Origin: VRUE01 sp963703235
GTDB lineage: Bacteria; Actinomycetota; Thermoleophilia; Solirubrobacterales; 70-9
Assembly (NCBI GenBank): GCA_963703235.1
Contig: OY969802.1
Span: 744,001 to 808,000 of the forward strand
Reading direction: 5' to 3'
Length of the DNA: 64,000 bases
Shown here: one piece after another, positions 34,338-41,644 of the stretch
Position numbering within the stretch: the first letter of the stretch is position 1
Layout of the letters: each line of letters starts with the position of its first letter
The notes under the pieces: generated by a model
The model's input: only the letters and a program-made list of their open reading frames with translations
What the model was told of the DNA's origin: nothing
The model's database searches: none
Position numbers and translations under genes: made by a program

Positions 34338-34604
34338 ATGGACAACGAAACGCTCTTCTACGCCTGCGGAATCGTCCTCGCCGTCTCGGCGGTGGGCTTC
34401 ACCTTCGCCGCCCTGAAAGTCGACAAGTTCCCGGGACGGGCCGCCCCGCTGGTCTTCATCTGGTTTGCCGTCCTGGTCGGTGGCGCCACCACCTTCTCCG
34501 TCCTCCACGCCAAGGATGAGGAGAAGCACGAGGAGGCCGCCCTGCACGAGGCAAGCGAGGAAGCGGAAGCCATCGAGAACGAAGCGGCTGAGGCAGAGCA
34601 GTAG
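34338..34604 (+). CDS. Small two-helix membrane protein
   Basis: 88 residues with two hydrophobic helices (YACGIVLAVSAVGFTFAALK and LVFIWFAVLVGGATTFSVL) and an acidic, Glu/Ala-rich C-terminal tail (HEEAALHEASEEAEAIENEA). It takes the place where recX usually lies between recA and miaB. No family is recognised; the shape recalls small subunits of respiratory or transport complexes but no ligand residues are evident. Confidence 0.65.
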   Translation: MDNETLFYACGIVLAVSAVGFTFAALKVDKFPGRAAPLVFIWFAVLVGGATTFSVLHAKDEEKHEEAALHEASEEAEAIENEAAEAEQ

Positions 34605-34624
34605 GCCGCCTCGCCGCGGGCCAC

Positions 34625-34630
34625 TAGAGT
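34625..34630 (+). promoter_or_regulatory. -10 hexamer TAGAGT of miaB
   Basis: TAGAGT ends 9 nt before the ATG at 34640. Confidence 0.45.
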
Positions 34631-34639
34631 TTCTGGGCC

Positions 34640-35956
34640 ATGCCCAGGTACCACGTCACCACGTTCGGTTGCCAGATGAACGTGCACGACTCCGAGCGGA
34701 TGCAGGGGATGCTCGAGTCGATCGGCTATGAGGAGGCCGAGAGTCGCTCCGAGGCCGATCTGATCCTCTTCAACACCTGCTCGATCCGCGAGTCCGCCGA
34801 CAACCGCTTCGTCGCCCATCTGGGCGAGGCGAAGCGGCTCAAGTCCGAAGACCCGGGGCGAGTCGTCGGCGTTGGCGGCTGCTGGGCGCAGTCGGTCAAG
34901 GAGGAGGTCTTCGAGCGCTTCCCCTTCGTCGACGTCGCCTTCGGCCCCGGTCAAATCCACAAGCTCGCCGAGTTCCTCAACTCGGACTCGATCAGCGCCC
35001 AGGGCTACTTCGAGTTCGAGGACTTCTCCGGGCACCTGCCGGCGAGGCGCCAGCGCGAGTTCCAGGGCTGGCTGCAGATCTCGCAGGGCTGCAACTGTAA
35101 GTGCGCCTACTGCATCGTCCCTTCGACCCGGGGTCGTGAGGTCAGCCGCAACCCGGCCGAGCTGGTCGCCGAGGCCGAGGCGCTGGCGGCCGACGGGGTG
35201 CGCGAGGTGACCCTCCTCGGCCAGAACGTCAACAGCTACGGCCGCGACCTGCCGCGCGATTCCAAGATTGGCTTCTCGGGCTTGCTGGCGCGGATCGACG
35301 CCGTCGAAGGCATCGATCGCATCCGCTACACCAGCCCGCACCCGAAGGACATGAAGGAGGACGTGATCCGTGCCCACGCCGAGCTGCCGGCGCTCTGCGA
35401 GCACATCCACCTGCCCCTGCAGTCGGGCTCGAGCGCCGTCCTCAAACGGATGCGTCGCACCTACGACCGACAGCGCTACATGGACCGCGTCGCGCTGATC
35501 CGCGAGCACGTCCCCGACTGCGCGATCACTACCGACGTCATCGTCGGCTTCCCCGGCGAGACCGAGGCCGACTTCGAGCAGACCCTGGAGGTGGTCGGCG
35601 AGGTCGGCTACGACAGCGCCTTCACCTTCGTCTTCTCCCCCCGCCGCGAAACCGAGGCGGCGACGATGGAGGAGCAGGTCCCCCAGCCGGTCAAGCGCGA
35701 GCGGATGGAGCGGCTGGTGGAGCTGGTGCAACGGCGGGCCGCCGAGCGTGCGCAGCGCTTCGTCGGCCGCGAGATGGAGGTGCTGGTCGAGGGCCCGAGC
35801 CGCACCGACCCGGCGCGACTACGAGGACGGACCCGCCACAACAAGACCGTCAACTTCGACGGGATCGCTGCGCCCGGCGAGCTGGTCGACGTCGAGATCG
35901 AATCCGCGACTTCGACGACTTTGGGTGGAGTGGCGGCGCAGCCGATTCCCCTTTGA
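34640..35956 (+). CDS. miaB: tRNA-2-methylthio-N6-dimethylallyladenosine synthase
   Basis: A 438-residue radical-SAM methylthiotransferase. The N-terminal UPF0004 domain has the three cysteines of the auxiliary cluster (TFGCQMNVHDSERM, LFNTCSIRES, VGGCWAQS). The radical-SAM cluster motif CxxxCxxC is CNCKCAYC, followed by IVPSTRGREVSRNP. A C-terminal TRAM domain (FVGREMEVLVEGPSRTDP and TRHNKTVNFDG) binds tRNA. It adds the methylthio group at position 2 of i6A37. The stop overlaps miaA (TTGA), so the two enzymes that act in sequence are translationally coupled. Confidence 0.95.
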   Translation: MPRYHVTTFGCQMNVHDSERMQGMLESIGYEEAESRSEADLILFNTCSIRESADNRFVAHLGEAKRLKSEDPGRVVGVGGCWAQSVKEEVFERFPFVDVAFGPGQIHKLAEFLNSDSISAQGYFEFEDFSGHLPARRQREFQGWLQISQGCNCKCAYCIVPSTRGREVSRNPAELVAEAEALAADGVREVTLLGQNVNSYGRDLPRDSKIGFSGLLARIDAVEGIDRIRYTSPHPKDMKEDVIRAHAELPALCEHIHLPLQSGSSAVLKRMRRTYDRQRYMDRVALIREHVPDCAITTDVIVGFPGETEADFEQTLEVVGEVGYDSAFTFVFSPRRETEAATMEEQVPQPVKRERMERLVELVQRRAAERAQRFVGREMEVLVEGPSRTDPARLRGRTRHNKTVNFDGIAAPGELVDVEIESATSTTLGGVAAQPIPL

Positions 35957-36678
35957 GCGTAGTCGGGATATTCGGGCCCACCGGGATCGGCAAGACCGGG
36001 GTGGCGATCGCGCTTGCTGAAGAGCTGCGGAAGCGTGGTGAAGATCCGGTGGCCATCTCCTGCGATGCGCTGCAGGTGTATGAGGGCCTTGGCGTTCTGA
36101 CTGGCGTCGCGACCGCTGAAGAGCAAGGGAAGCTGGAGCATCGGCTGGTTGGGTTCGTGCCAGTTACCCAGCCGTTTTCAGTCGGCGACTACATGCGGCT
36201 GGCTCATGCCGAGATCGACGCGGCGCTTGCTGCGGGGCGGCAGCCGATCGTCGTGGGGGGGACCGGCCTCTACCTGCGGGCGGCGGTGGCGGAGCTGTCG
36301 CTCGAAAAGATGCCGCCCGGGGCGGAGGACTCCGAGCTCTGGTCGCCCGCGACGCGCCACCCGACGACGATCTTCGGGCTCGACATGGACCGCGTCCAGC
36401 TCTACGAGCGGATCGACTCGCGCACCGAGGAGATCGTCGCCGGCGGGGCGGCGGAGGAGGTACGACGGGCCGAAGCCCTCGGCCCGTCGCGCACCGCCCG
36501 CAAGGCGCTCGGCTTCGACGAGCTGTTGGCCGGCGACGTCGAGCTGATGAAGAAACGCTCCCGCAACTACGCCCGCCGCCAGCTCACCTGGATGCGCAAG
36601 ATCCCCGGCCTGCACTGGATCGATCGCACGGGTCTCTCCAACGAGGAAGTGGCGAATTCGATGATCGGTCGCATATAG
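35953..36678 (+). CDS. miaA: tRNA dimethylallyltransferase, compact form
   Basis: 241 residues, about 60 shorter than usual. The P-loop GPTGIGKT (8-15), the ISCDALQVY motif (35-43) and GGTGLYLRA (102-110) are clear, as is the C-terminal RTARKALGFDEL and RNYARRQLTWMRK. What is missing is most of the helical insertion domain that normally follows GTGLYLRA and grips the tRNA anticodon stem; only about 28 residues join it to TTIFGLDMDR. It should transfer dimethylallyl to A37, supplying MiaB's substrate. TTG start overlapping the miaB stop. Confidence 0.88.
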   Translation: MSVVGIFGPTGIGKTGVAIALAEELRKRGEDPVAISCDALQVYEGLGVLTGVATAEEQGKLEHRLVGFVPVTQPFSVGDYMRLAHAEIDAALAAGRQPIVVGGTGLYLRAAVAELSLEKMPPGAEDSELWSPATRHPTTIFGLDMDRVQLYERIDSRTEEIVAGGAAEEVRRAEALGPSRTARKALGFDELLAGDVELMKKRSRNYARRQLTWMRKIPGLHWIDRTGLSNEEVANSMIGRI

Positions 36679-36703
36679 CAAGGCCGCATGTGGCGCGGCC
36701 CAT

Positions 36704-36709
36704 TAGGGT
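36704..36709 (+). promoter_or_regulatory. -10 hexamer TAGGGT of dapF
   Basis: TAGGGT ends 9 nt before the ATG at 36719. A small GGCCGC/GCGGCC hairpin (36682-36700) lies between it and the miaA stop. Confidence 0.5.
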
Positions 36710-36718
36710 CTCGACCCG

Positions 36719-37561
36719 ATGAGATTCGAGAAGTGGCAAGCGCTGGGCAACGACTACCTGATCGTCGAGGCGGAGGAGCTCCCCTGGGAGCTGAACGCGT
36801 CCAGGATTCGGCGGCTATGCGACCCGCACTTCGGGATCGGCTCCGACGGCGTTCTGCTGCTCTCGCGCAGCGACGACCCCGAGTTCGTCGCCAAGCTGCG
36901 GATCTTCAACCCGGACGGCTCCGAGGCCGAGCTCTCCGGGAACGGGGTACGCGAGGCGATCCTCTACCTGCGCCGGCACCGCTGGACCGAGGCGGACACC
37001 TTCTCGATCCGAACCGCGGCCGGCCCGATCGTGCCGACCATCACCTCGGAGCGAACCTGCTCGGTGGCGATGGGAAGGGCATCGACGGAGTCAAAGGACT
37101 TCCCCTCGGGGGGGCCTGACGGAACCGGCACGCTGACCTCTGACGGACACGAGTGGGCTTTTCAGCACGTCTCGATCGGCAACCCGCAATGCGCGATCCT
37201 CGTCGAGGACGGCCTCGAGCAGCTCGACCTAGCGGCGGTCGGGCCCGGCATCGAAGGCCACGAGCTCTTCCCCAACCGCACCAACGTCTCCTTCCTGAGG
37301 ATCGACGGCAGCCGCGTGCGGGCCCGGATCTTCGAGCGCGGCGTGGGGGAGACGCTCTCCTCCGGGACGGGCGCCAGCGGCGCCGCGGTCACCGCCTTCC
37401 TGCGCGGTGCCTCGAGTCCGATCACGGTCGAGCTGGACGGCGGTGAGCTTGGGGTCGAGATATCCGAGGAGCTCGACGTGACCCTCTCCGGCTGGGCGGA
37501 GCCGGTCTGCTCCGGGCAGCTCTCACCGGAGCTTGTACAAGCGCTCGCCGATCTGGGCTGA
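36719..37561 (+). CDS. dapF: Diaminopimelate epimerase homologue lacking both catalytic cysteines
   Basis: 280 residues with the full DapF two-domain architecture: N-terminal WQALGNDYLIVE, substrate loop IFNPDGSEAELSGNGVRE, SIGNPQCAILVEDG, FPNRTNV and FERGVGETLSSGTGASGAA. The canonical MCGNG cysteine is Ser73 (codon TCC at 36935) and the second, in ETxACGTGA, is Ser215 (TCC at 37361). The conserved His of GNPH is Gln157 (CAA at 37187). Asn11, Asn64, Asn155, Asn189 and Glu206 are kept. The neighbour is dapL, whose LL-DAP product is exactly the DapF substrate. It may be a genuine epimerase with changed chemistry or a repurposed racemase; an independent dapF elsewhere cannot be excluded. Confidence 0.85.
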   Translation: MRFEKWQALGNDYLIVEAEELPWELNASRIRRLCDPHFGIGSDGVLLLSRSDDPEFVAKLRIFNPDGSEAELSGNGVREAILYLRRHRWTEADTFSIRTAAGPIVPTITSERTCSVAMGRASTESKDFPSGGPDGTGTLTSDGHEWAFQHVSIGNPQCAILVEDGLEQLDLAAVGPGIEGHELFPNRTNVSFLRIDGSRVRARIFERGVGETLSSGTGASGAAVTAFLRGASSPITVELDGGELGVEISEELDVTLSGWAEPVCSGQLSPELVQALADLG

Positions 37562-37590
37562 CGGGCGCCGCAGCCGCTGATCGCGTCGTC

Positions 37591-37596
37591 TAGATT
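37591..37596 (+). promoter_or_regulatory. -10 hexamer TAGATT of dapL
   Basis: TAGATT ends 9 nt before the GTG at 37606. Confidence 0.5.
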
Positions 37597-37605
37597 TCCG
37601 CGCCC

Positions 37606-38796
37606 GTGGCAGAGACGACCGCCAAGCCGGGGATCGGCGCCCCCTCCAAGCGCCTGGAGGCGATGCCCCCCTACAAGTTCCAGGAGCTGGAGCGGACGAT
37701 CGCCGAGAAGCGGGCCGCCGGCATCGATGTGATCAGCCTCGGCATCGGCGATCCCGACCAGCCGACCTACCCGCACGTCGTCGCGGCGATGCAGGACGCG
37801 GTCGCCGACCCGGCCAACCACCAGTACCCGACCAACCGCGGCCGGGAGGAGTTCCGACAAGCGTTCGGCGAGTTCTACGACCGCCGCTTCGGGGTCGAGA
37901 TCGATCCCGAGAACGAGGTGATCCCGGCGATCGGCGCCAAGGAGTGCATCTACAATCTCTGCTTCGCCTTCCTGGACACTGGCGGGGTCGCCCTCGCCTC
38001 CGATCCCGGCTACCCGGTCTACACCGGCGGTCCGATCCTGGCCGGGGCGACGGCCGAGCTGCTGCCGCTGGTGCCGGAGCTGGGCTTCGCGCCGGACCTG
38101 AGCGCAGTCCCGGCCGACGTCGCCGCCAAGGCCCGCCTGATGTTCGTCAACTACCCGAACAACCCGACCGGCGCCACCGTGCCGGACGGGTTCTTCGAGC
38201 TGGTCGTCTCCTTCGCCCGCGAGCACGAGATCCTGGTCGTCCACGACAACGCCTACTCGGAGACGACCTACGACGGCTACGTCGCGCCAAGCTTCCTCGC
38301 CACCCCCGGCGCCAAGGAGGTCGGCGTCGAGGTCTTCTCGCTCTCCAAGGGCTACAACATGACCGGCTGGCGCTGTGCGGCGATCCTCGGCAACGCCGAG
38401 GCGGTGCAGACCTACTGGCGGCTGAAGACCAACGTCGACTCCGGCCTCTTCGAGGCGGTGCAGATGGCCGGTGTCGCCGCCCTGAAGGGCCCCGACGGGC
38501 CGCTGGAGCGGATGAACGAAACCTACGTCCGCCGCCGCGACCTGGTCGTCTCCGCGCTGCGAGAGATCGGCGTCGAGGTCAGCGCCCCGAAGGGGACGAT
38601 CTACGTCTGGGCGCCGGTCCCCGAGGGCCACACCTCGACCTCCTTCGCCGAGCTGGTGCTGGAGGAGGCCGCCGTCGTCGTCTCGCCCGGCTCGATGTAC
38701 GGGCCGAGCGGCGAGGGCTTCTTCCGCATCGCCCTCACCGCCCCCGACGACCGCATCGGCGAGGCGGTCGAGCGGATGCGGGAGCACCTGGCCTAG
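37606..38796 (+). CDS. dapL: LL-diaminopimelate aminotransferase (DapL type)
   Basis: A 396-residue fold-type I aminotransferase. The opening KFQELERTIAEKRAAGIDVI, LGIGDPDQPTYPHVVAAM and YPTNRGREEFRQAFG match the DapL2 group. The PLP lysine is in SLSKGYNMTGWRCA, with NYPNNPTGATV binding the cofactor. It converts tetrahydrodipicolinate directly to LL-DAP, bypassing the succinyl or acetyl intermediates. Placement next to dapF supports this assignment over aspartate or alanine aminotransferase. It ends in a 6-bp hairpin and converges on the lipoprotein gene. Confidence 0.88.
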   Translation: MAETTAKPGIGAPSKRLEAMPPYKFQELERTIAEKRAAGIDVISLGIGDPDQPTYPHVVAAMQDAVADPANHQYPTNRGREEFRQAFGEFYDRRFGVEIDPENEVIPAIGAKECIYNLCFAFLDTGGVALASDPGYPVYTGGPILAGATAELLPLVPELGFAPDLSAVPADVAAKARLMFVNYPNNPTGATVPDGFFELVVSFAREHEILVVHDNAYSETTYDGYVAPSFLATPGAKEVGVEVFSLSKGYNMTGWRCAAILGNAEAVQTYWRLKTNVDSGLFEAVQMAGVAALKGPDGPLERMNETYVRRRDLVVSALREIGVEVSAPKGTIYVWAPVPEGHTSTSFAELVLEEAAVVVSPGSMYGPSGEGFFRIALTAPDDRIGEAVERMREHLA

Positions 38797-38801
38797 CCAG
38801 G
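38787..38801 (+). terminator. Short hairpin over the dapL stop codon
   Basis: CCTGGC/GCCAGG with a 3-nt loop, no U tract; the only structure in the 23-nt gap between convergent dapL and the lipoprotein gene. Confidence 0.3.
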
Positions 38802-38819
38802 CGCCCCCGCGCGTTCGCC

Positions 38820-39659
38820 CTACTCGACCTCGACTTCGTCGACCATCCCTTTCAAGGCGTGGGGCGGACCGCCCTCGCGATCGGTGATGAAGCAGTACAT
38901 GGCGTAGCGGCCGGGTTTCAGGTCGAGCGTGACGAGCTGGGTTTCGCCACCTTCGATCACAGCCGTCGACTGGCTGTTTTTTTCGCTCAGCGGCGGCGGT
39001 CCTTTTTCGGATTTGAAGGACTGCTCGACGTCGTCCGCCGTTTTGCCGCCGGTGATTTCAGAGATCAGCAGATGGTGGGGCTCAGCGCCGCTGTTCTCGA
39101 AGGCGATCTCCGTTTTCCCGCTGCTGAGCCCGTCGGCTTTGAACCCGTACTCGAATGCCGAGACAGTCGCGTCGGCTTCGACCTCCTCGTCGGAGGCATC
39201 CCCACTCACCTCGATCGCCGCAAGCGATTTCGGACTGGGCAGGCTCCCTTCGGTGTCGACCGCGTAGTAGGTGCCGGGCTCGAACACCTGGGTCACGGTG
39301 CTGCTCTCGCCGGGGCCCATGATGCCGACCCCGCCTCCGCCAAAGAACCAGGCGGGGAACGGCTGTCCTTTCATCGCTTTTTCGAGGCCTTCGACCACTT
39401 CCTCAGGCGAGTGGTCGCCCTCCACTCGCAGCAGCTGAAGGTCCGCTTCGCGTTTGCGGTTGTCGTTCTGCAGGGTGATTTCCGCCACGCCCGTCTCGGC
39501 GCTCTGCGGGCCGGTGATTTTCGATCCTTTGCCCTGTTCCGTAACCGTGAAGGTCAGGGTCTGTGCGTCCTCATCCTCGTCGCCGCAAGCGGCCAGCAGT
39601 GCCGCGGCCAGGATGGCCGCTAGAACAGACGCAACGGCTCGACTGGTGAGTGGTCTCAA
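38820..39659 (-). CDS. Lipoprotein with tandem cupredoxin-like domains
   Basis: 279 residues. A lipoprotein signal ends at the lipobox LLAAC, so the mature protein is anchored outside the membrane. Two beta-rich units follow (about residues 35-150 and 160-279); the second has GRYAMYCFITDREGGPPHAL, reminiscent of the blue-copper/CopC-like fold, and the first has a matching PGTYYAVDTEG. Copper ligands are not complete, so binding is uncertain. Start is TTG 39659 with AGGAGGCAG upstream. Lysine codons here are almost all AAA, unlike the AAG-rich neighbours. Confidence 0.75.
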   Translation of the reverse strand: MRPLTSRAVASVLAAILAAALLAACGDEDEDAQTLTFTVTEQGKGSKITGPQSAETGVAEITLQNDNRKREADLQLLRVEGDHSPEEVVEGLEKAMKGQPFPAWFFGGGGVGIMGPGESSTVTQVFEPGTYYAVDTEGSLPSPKSLAAIEVSGDASDEEVEADATVSAFEYGFKADGLSSGKTEIAFENSGAEPHHLLISEITGGKTADDVEQSFKSEKGPPPLSEKNSQSTAVIEGGETQLVTLDLKPGRYAMYCFITDREGGPPHALKGMVDEVEVE

Positions 39660-39736
39660 CTCTGCCTCCTAAAGGTTGGATCTTGGGCCCGTACCCGCGC
39701 GTGCGGGCAGCCTAACGCTTGGCCCCGGCCGAGGCT

Positions 39737-40573
39737 TCAGGCGACTTCCTCTCGCTTGCGCCAGTAGCGATCCAGGCCGCGCCACTGGTATTGGGGCGGC
39801 ACGCACTGGATCAGCTCGGCTGCGGCCTCCGGGCTGGCCGCCCGCTCGGCGACCAGCTCGCGGTGGCGGCGCTCGTACTCGTCCTCGGGCAGCTCGCGGG
39901 CGAGTTGCGCCTCCTCACGCAGGCGCTCACGGACGGTCGCCAGATGGGGGCCCGGCTCGTCGACCTGGCCGAAGTGGGTGAGGGCGAGGCGCTGCGGCTG
40001 CCAGCCTTCGACGGTGGCGATCGACTCCTCCCAGGTCTCGACGTCGATGTCGGGCGGCGGCAGAGGGGGGACGACCAGGTTCGTGTCCGGGACCAGGACG
40101 GCGGCGACGTCGCCGACGAAGGCGGTCCCCGTCTCCTCGTGCAGGTAGCAGACGTGGTGCGATGCGTGGCCCGGCGTGTAGGCGACCCGCATCCCGAGCA
40201 CCTGCTCGCCGCCGGACAGCGCCGTCACGTTGGCCTCCGGGACCGGCACGATCTCACCCCAGAGGCGGTCCATCGCGTCGCCGTAGAGGCGCTCGGCGCT
40301 GGCCACCAGGCGGGATGGATCGACGAGGTGCCGGGCGCCGCGCTCGTGGGCGTAGACCTCGAGGTCGGGCCAGCGCCGCACCAGCGCACCGGTCGCGGCG
40401 GCGTGGTCGAGGTGGATGTGGGTGAGCAGGATCGCCCGCGGCCGCTCCTCCCCGAGCGCCTCGACAAGGGTCTCGACGGAGGACTCCGGCCCGGGGTCGA
40501 CCAGGGCGTCGCCGACCTGCCAGCAGCCGATCACGTGCGGGCGTCCGAGGTGCTCTACGTCGATGACCCGCAT
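39737..40573 (-). CDS. MBL-fold metallohydrolase
   Basis: 278 residues. The metal-binding signature THIHLDHAAATG is near residue 52, with further ligands in PGHASHHVCYL and GDVAAV, and the last in THFGQ. It resembles the hydroxyacylglutathione hydrolase/polyketide-cyclase-like group rather than a beta-lactamase. The C-terminal ~60 residues are a helical extension. It is 12 nt downstream of the SDR gene on the same strand, so the pair is probably an operon. Confidence 0.88.
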   Translation of the reverse strand: MRVIDVEHLGRPHVIGCWQVGDALVDPGPESSVETLVEALGEERPRAILLTHIHLDHAAATGALVRRWPDLEVYAHERGARHLVDPSRLVASAERLYGDAMDRLWGEIVPVPEANVTALSGGEQVLGMRVAYTPGHASHHVCYLHEETGTAFVGDVAAVLVPDTNLVVPPLPPPDIDVETWEESIATVEGWQPQRLALTHFGQVDEPGPHLATVRERLREEAQLARELPEDEYERRHRELVAERAASPEAAAELIQCVPPQYQWRGLDRYWRKREEVA

Positions 40574-40585
40574 CGCCGAGGTCGC

Positions 40586-41584
40586 TCAGGCGGCCGCGGG
40601 GGAGGGGAAGCGCTCGTCGGCTTCCAGCGTCTGGCGCAGGCCCTCCTCCATGCCGCGCGGCGCGTAGCCCAGCTCGCGGCTTGCCTTCTCGTGACTGGCC
40701 CAGAAGGTGACCTTGTCGCCCGAGGAGATCAGCTCGCGCAGGTTGGGCGGCTGGCCCATCAGCTTGCCGACCAGGGGGCCGATCGGGATCATCGCCTTCA
40801 TCACCGGCACCGGCAGCGCCCGCTTGGGCGCCTTGCGGCCGGAGATCCCGGCGACGACCTCGACCGCGTCGCGCATCGTCGTCACCGGGCCGCTCAGCAC
40901 GTAGGTCTCGCCGAGCTTGCCCTTGTCGAGAGCGAGCAGGACGCCGGCGGCGATGTCCTCGACGTGGGTGAGGCAGATCCCCAGCTCGGGGAAGGGAAGC
41001 AGCGGCAGCTTGCCGGCGAGGAACTGCTCCAGCAGGTCGGCGACCTGCGAGGTATCGCCGGGGCCGTAGACGCCGCCGGGCTGGACGACGATCGCCGGCA
41101 GGTCCCGCTCGGAGATCATCCGCTTGACCACCCGGTGCGCCTCCAGCTTGGTCTCCTCGTAGTAGGAGGTGAATTCCTTGCCAGGGTGCTCGTAGGACTC
41201 ATCGACGACGCGACGGTGGGTGTTGCCGAAGGCGCCGACGGTCGAGACGTAGACGATCTTCGGCACCTTTGCCTCCAGCGCGGTGCTCATCACCCGCTCG
41301 GTGCCGGCGACGTTGGCCTCCCACATCGCCGGTCGCTTGGAGGCGGGAATGCCGACCTCGTACATTGCCGCGGCGTGGATGACGGCGTCGCAGCCCTCGA
41401 TGCCGCTGCGGATCGCCGTCTCGTCGCTGAGGTCGCCGGAGACGAGCTGGCAGCCCAGGGCCGTCAGTCTCTCGGCCTTCTCGGGGCTGCGAGCCAGGCA
41501 GACGACCTCCTCGCCGCGATCGCGCAGCTGGCGCGCGATCTCGCCGCCGATGAATCCCGTTCCCCCGGTTACGAAGACCTTCAT
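40586..41584 (-). CDS. Extended SDR NAD(P)-dependent epimerase/dehydrogenase
   Basis: 332 residues. Cofactor motif VTGGTGFIGGEIARQLRDRG at the start, active-site YYEETKLEAHRVV (YxxxK) and Ser in VYVSTVGAFGN. The best match in character is the 3-beta-hydroxysteroid dehydrogenase / dihydroflavonol reductase-like branch. The ATG at 41584 was chosen over an upstream codon because the Rossmann motif starts immediately after it and a TAGGCT box lies 8 nt upstream. Divergent from hflX. Confidence 0.87.
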   Translation of the reverse strand: MKVFVTGGTGFIGGEIARQLRDRGEEVVCLARSPEKAERLTALGCQLVSGDLSDETAIRSGIEGCDAVIHAAAMYEVGIPASKRPAMWEANVAGTERVMSTALEAKVPKIVYVSTVGAFGNTHRRVVDESYEHPGKEFTSYYEETKLEAHRVVKRMISERDLPAIVVQPGGVYGPGDTSQVADLLEQFLAGKLPLLPFPELGICLTHVEDIAAGVLLALDKGKLGETYVLSGPVTTMRDAVEVVAGISGRKAPKRALPVPVMKAMIPIGPLVGKLMGQPPNLRELISSGDKVTFWASHEKASRELGYAPRGMEEGLRQTLEADERFPSPAAA

Positions 41585-41592
41585 GGCCGGGA

Positions 41593-41598
41593 AGCCTA
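41593..41598 (-). promoter_or_regulatory. -10 hexamer TAGGCT of the SDR gene
   Basis: On the minus strand TAGGCT ends 8 nt before the ATG at 41584. With the hflX box at 41631 it forms a compact divergent promoter pair. Confidence 0.55.
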
Positions 41599-41630
41599 TC
41601 CAGGACACTGGCCAGGCGGCCCAACCGCCC

Positions 41631-41636
41631 TACAAT
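41631..41636 (+). promoter_or_regulatory. -10 hexamer TACAAT of hflX
   Basis: TACAAT ends 8 nt before the GTG at 41645, one of the best matches to TANNNT. Confidence 0.6.
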
Positions 41637-41644
41637 CGCTCTGA

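Noticed and set aside
36719..37561. dapF as a pseudogene
   Set aside because: The frame is full length, other active-site residues are kept and the substitutions are clean serine codons, so decay is unlikely.
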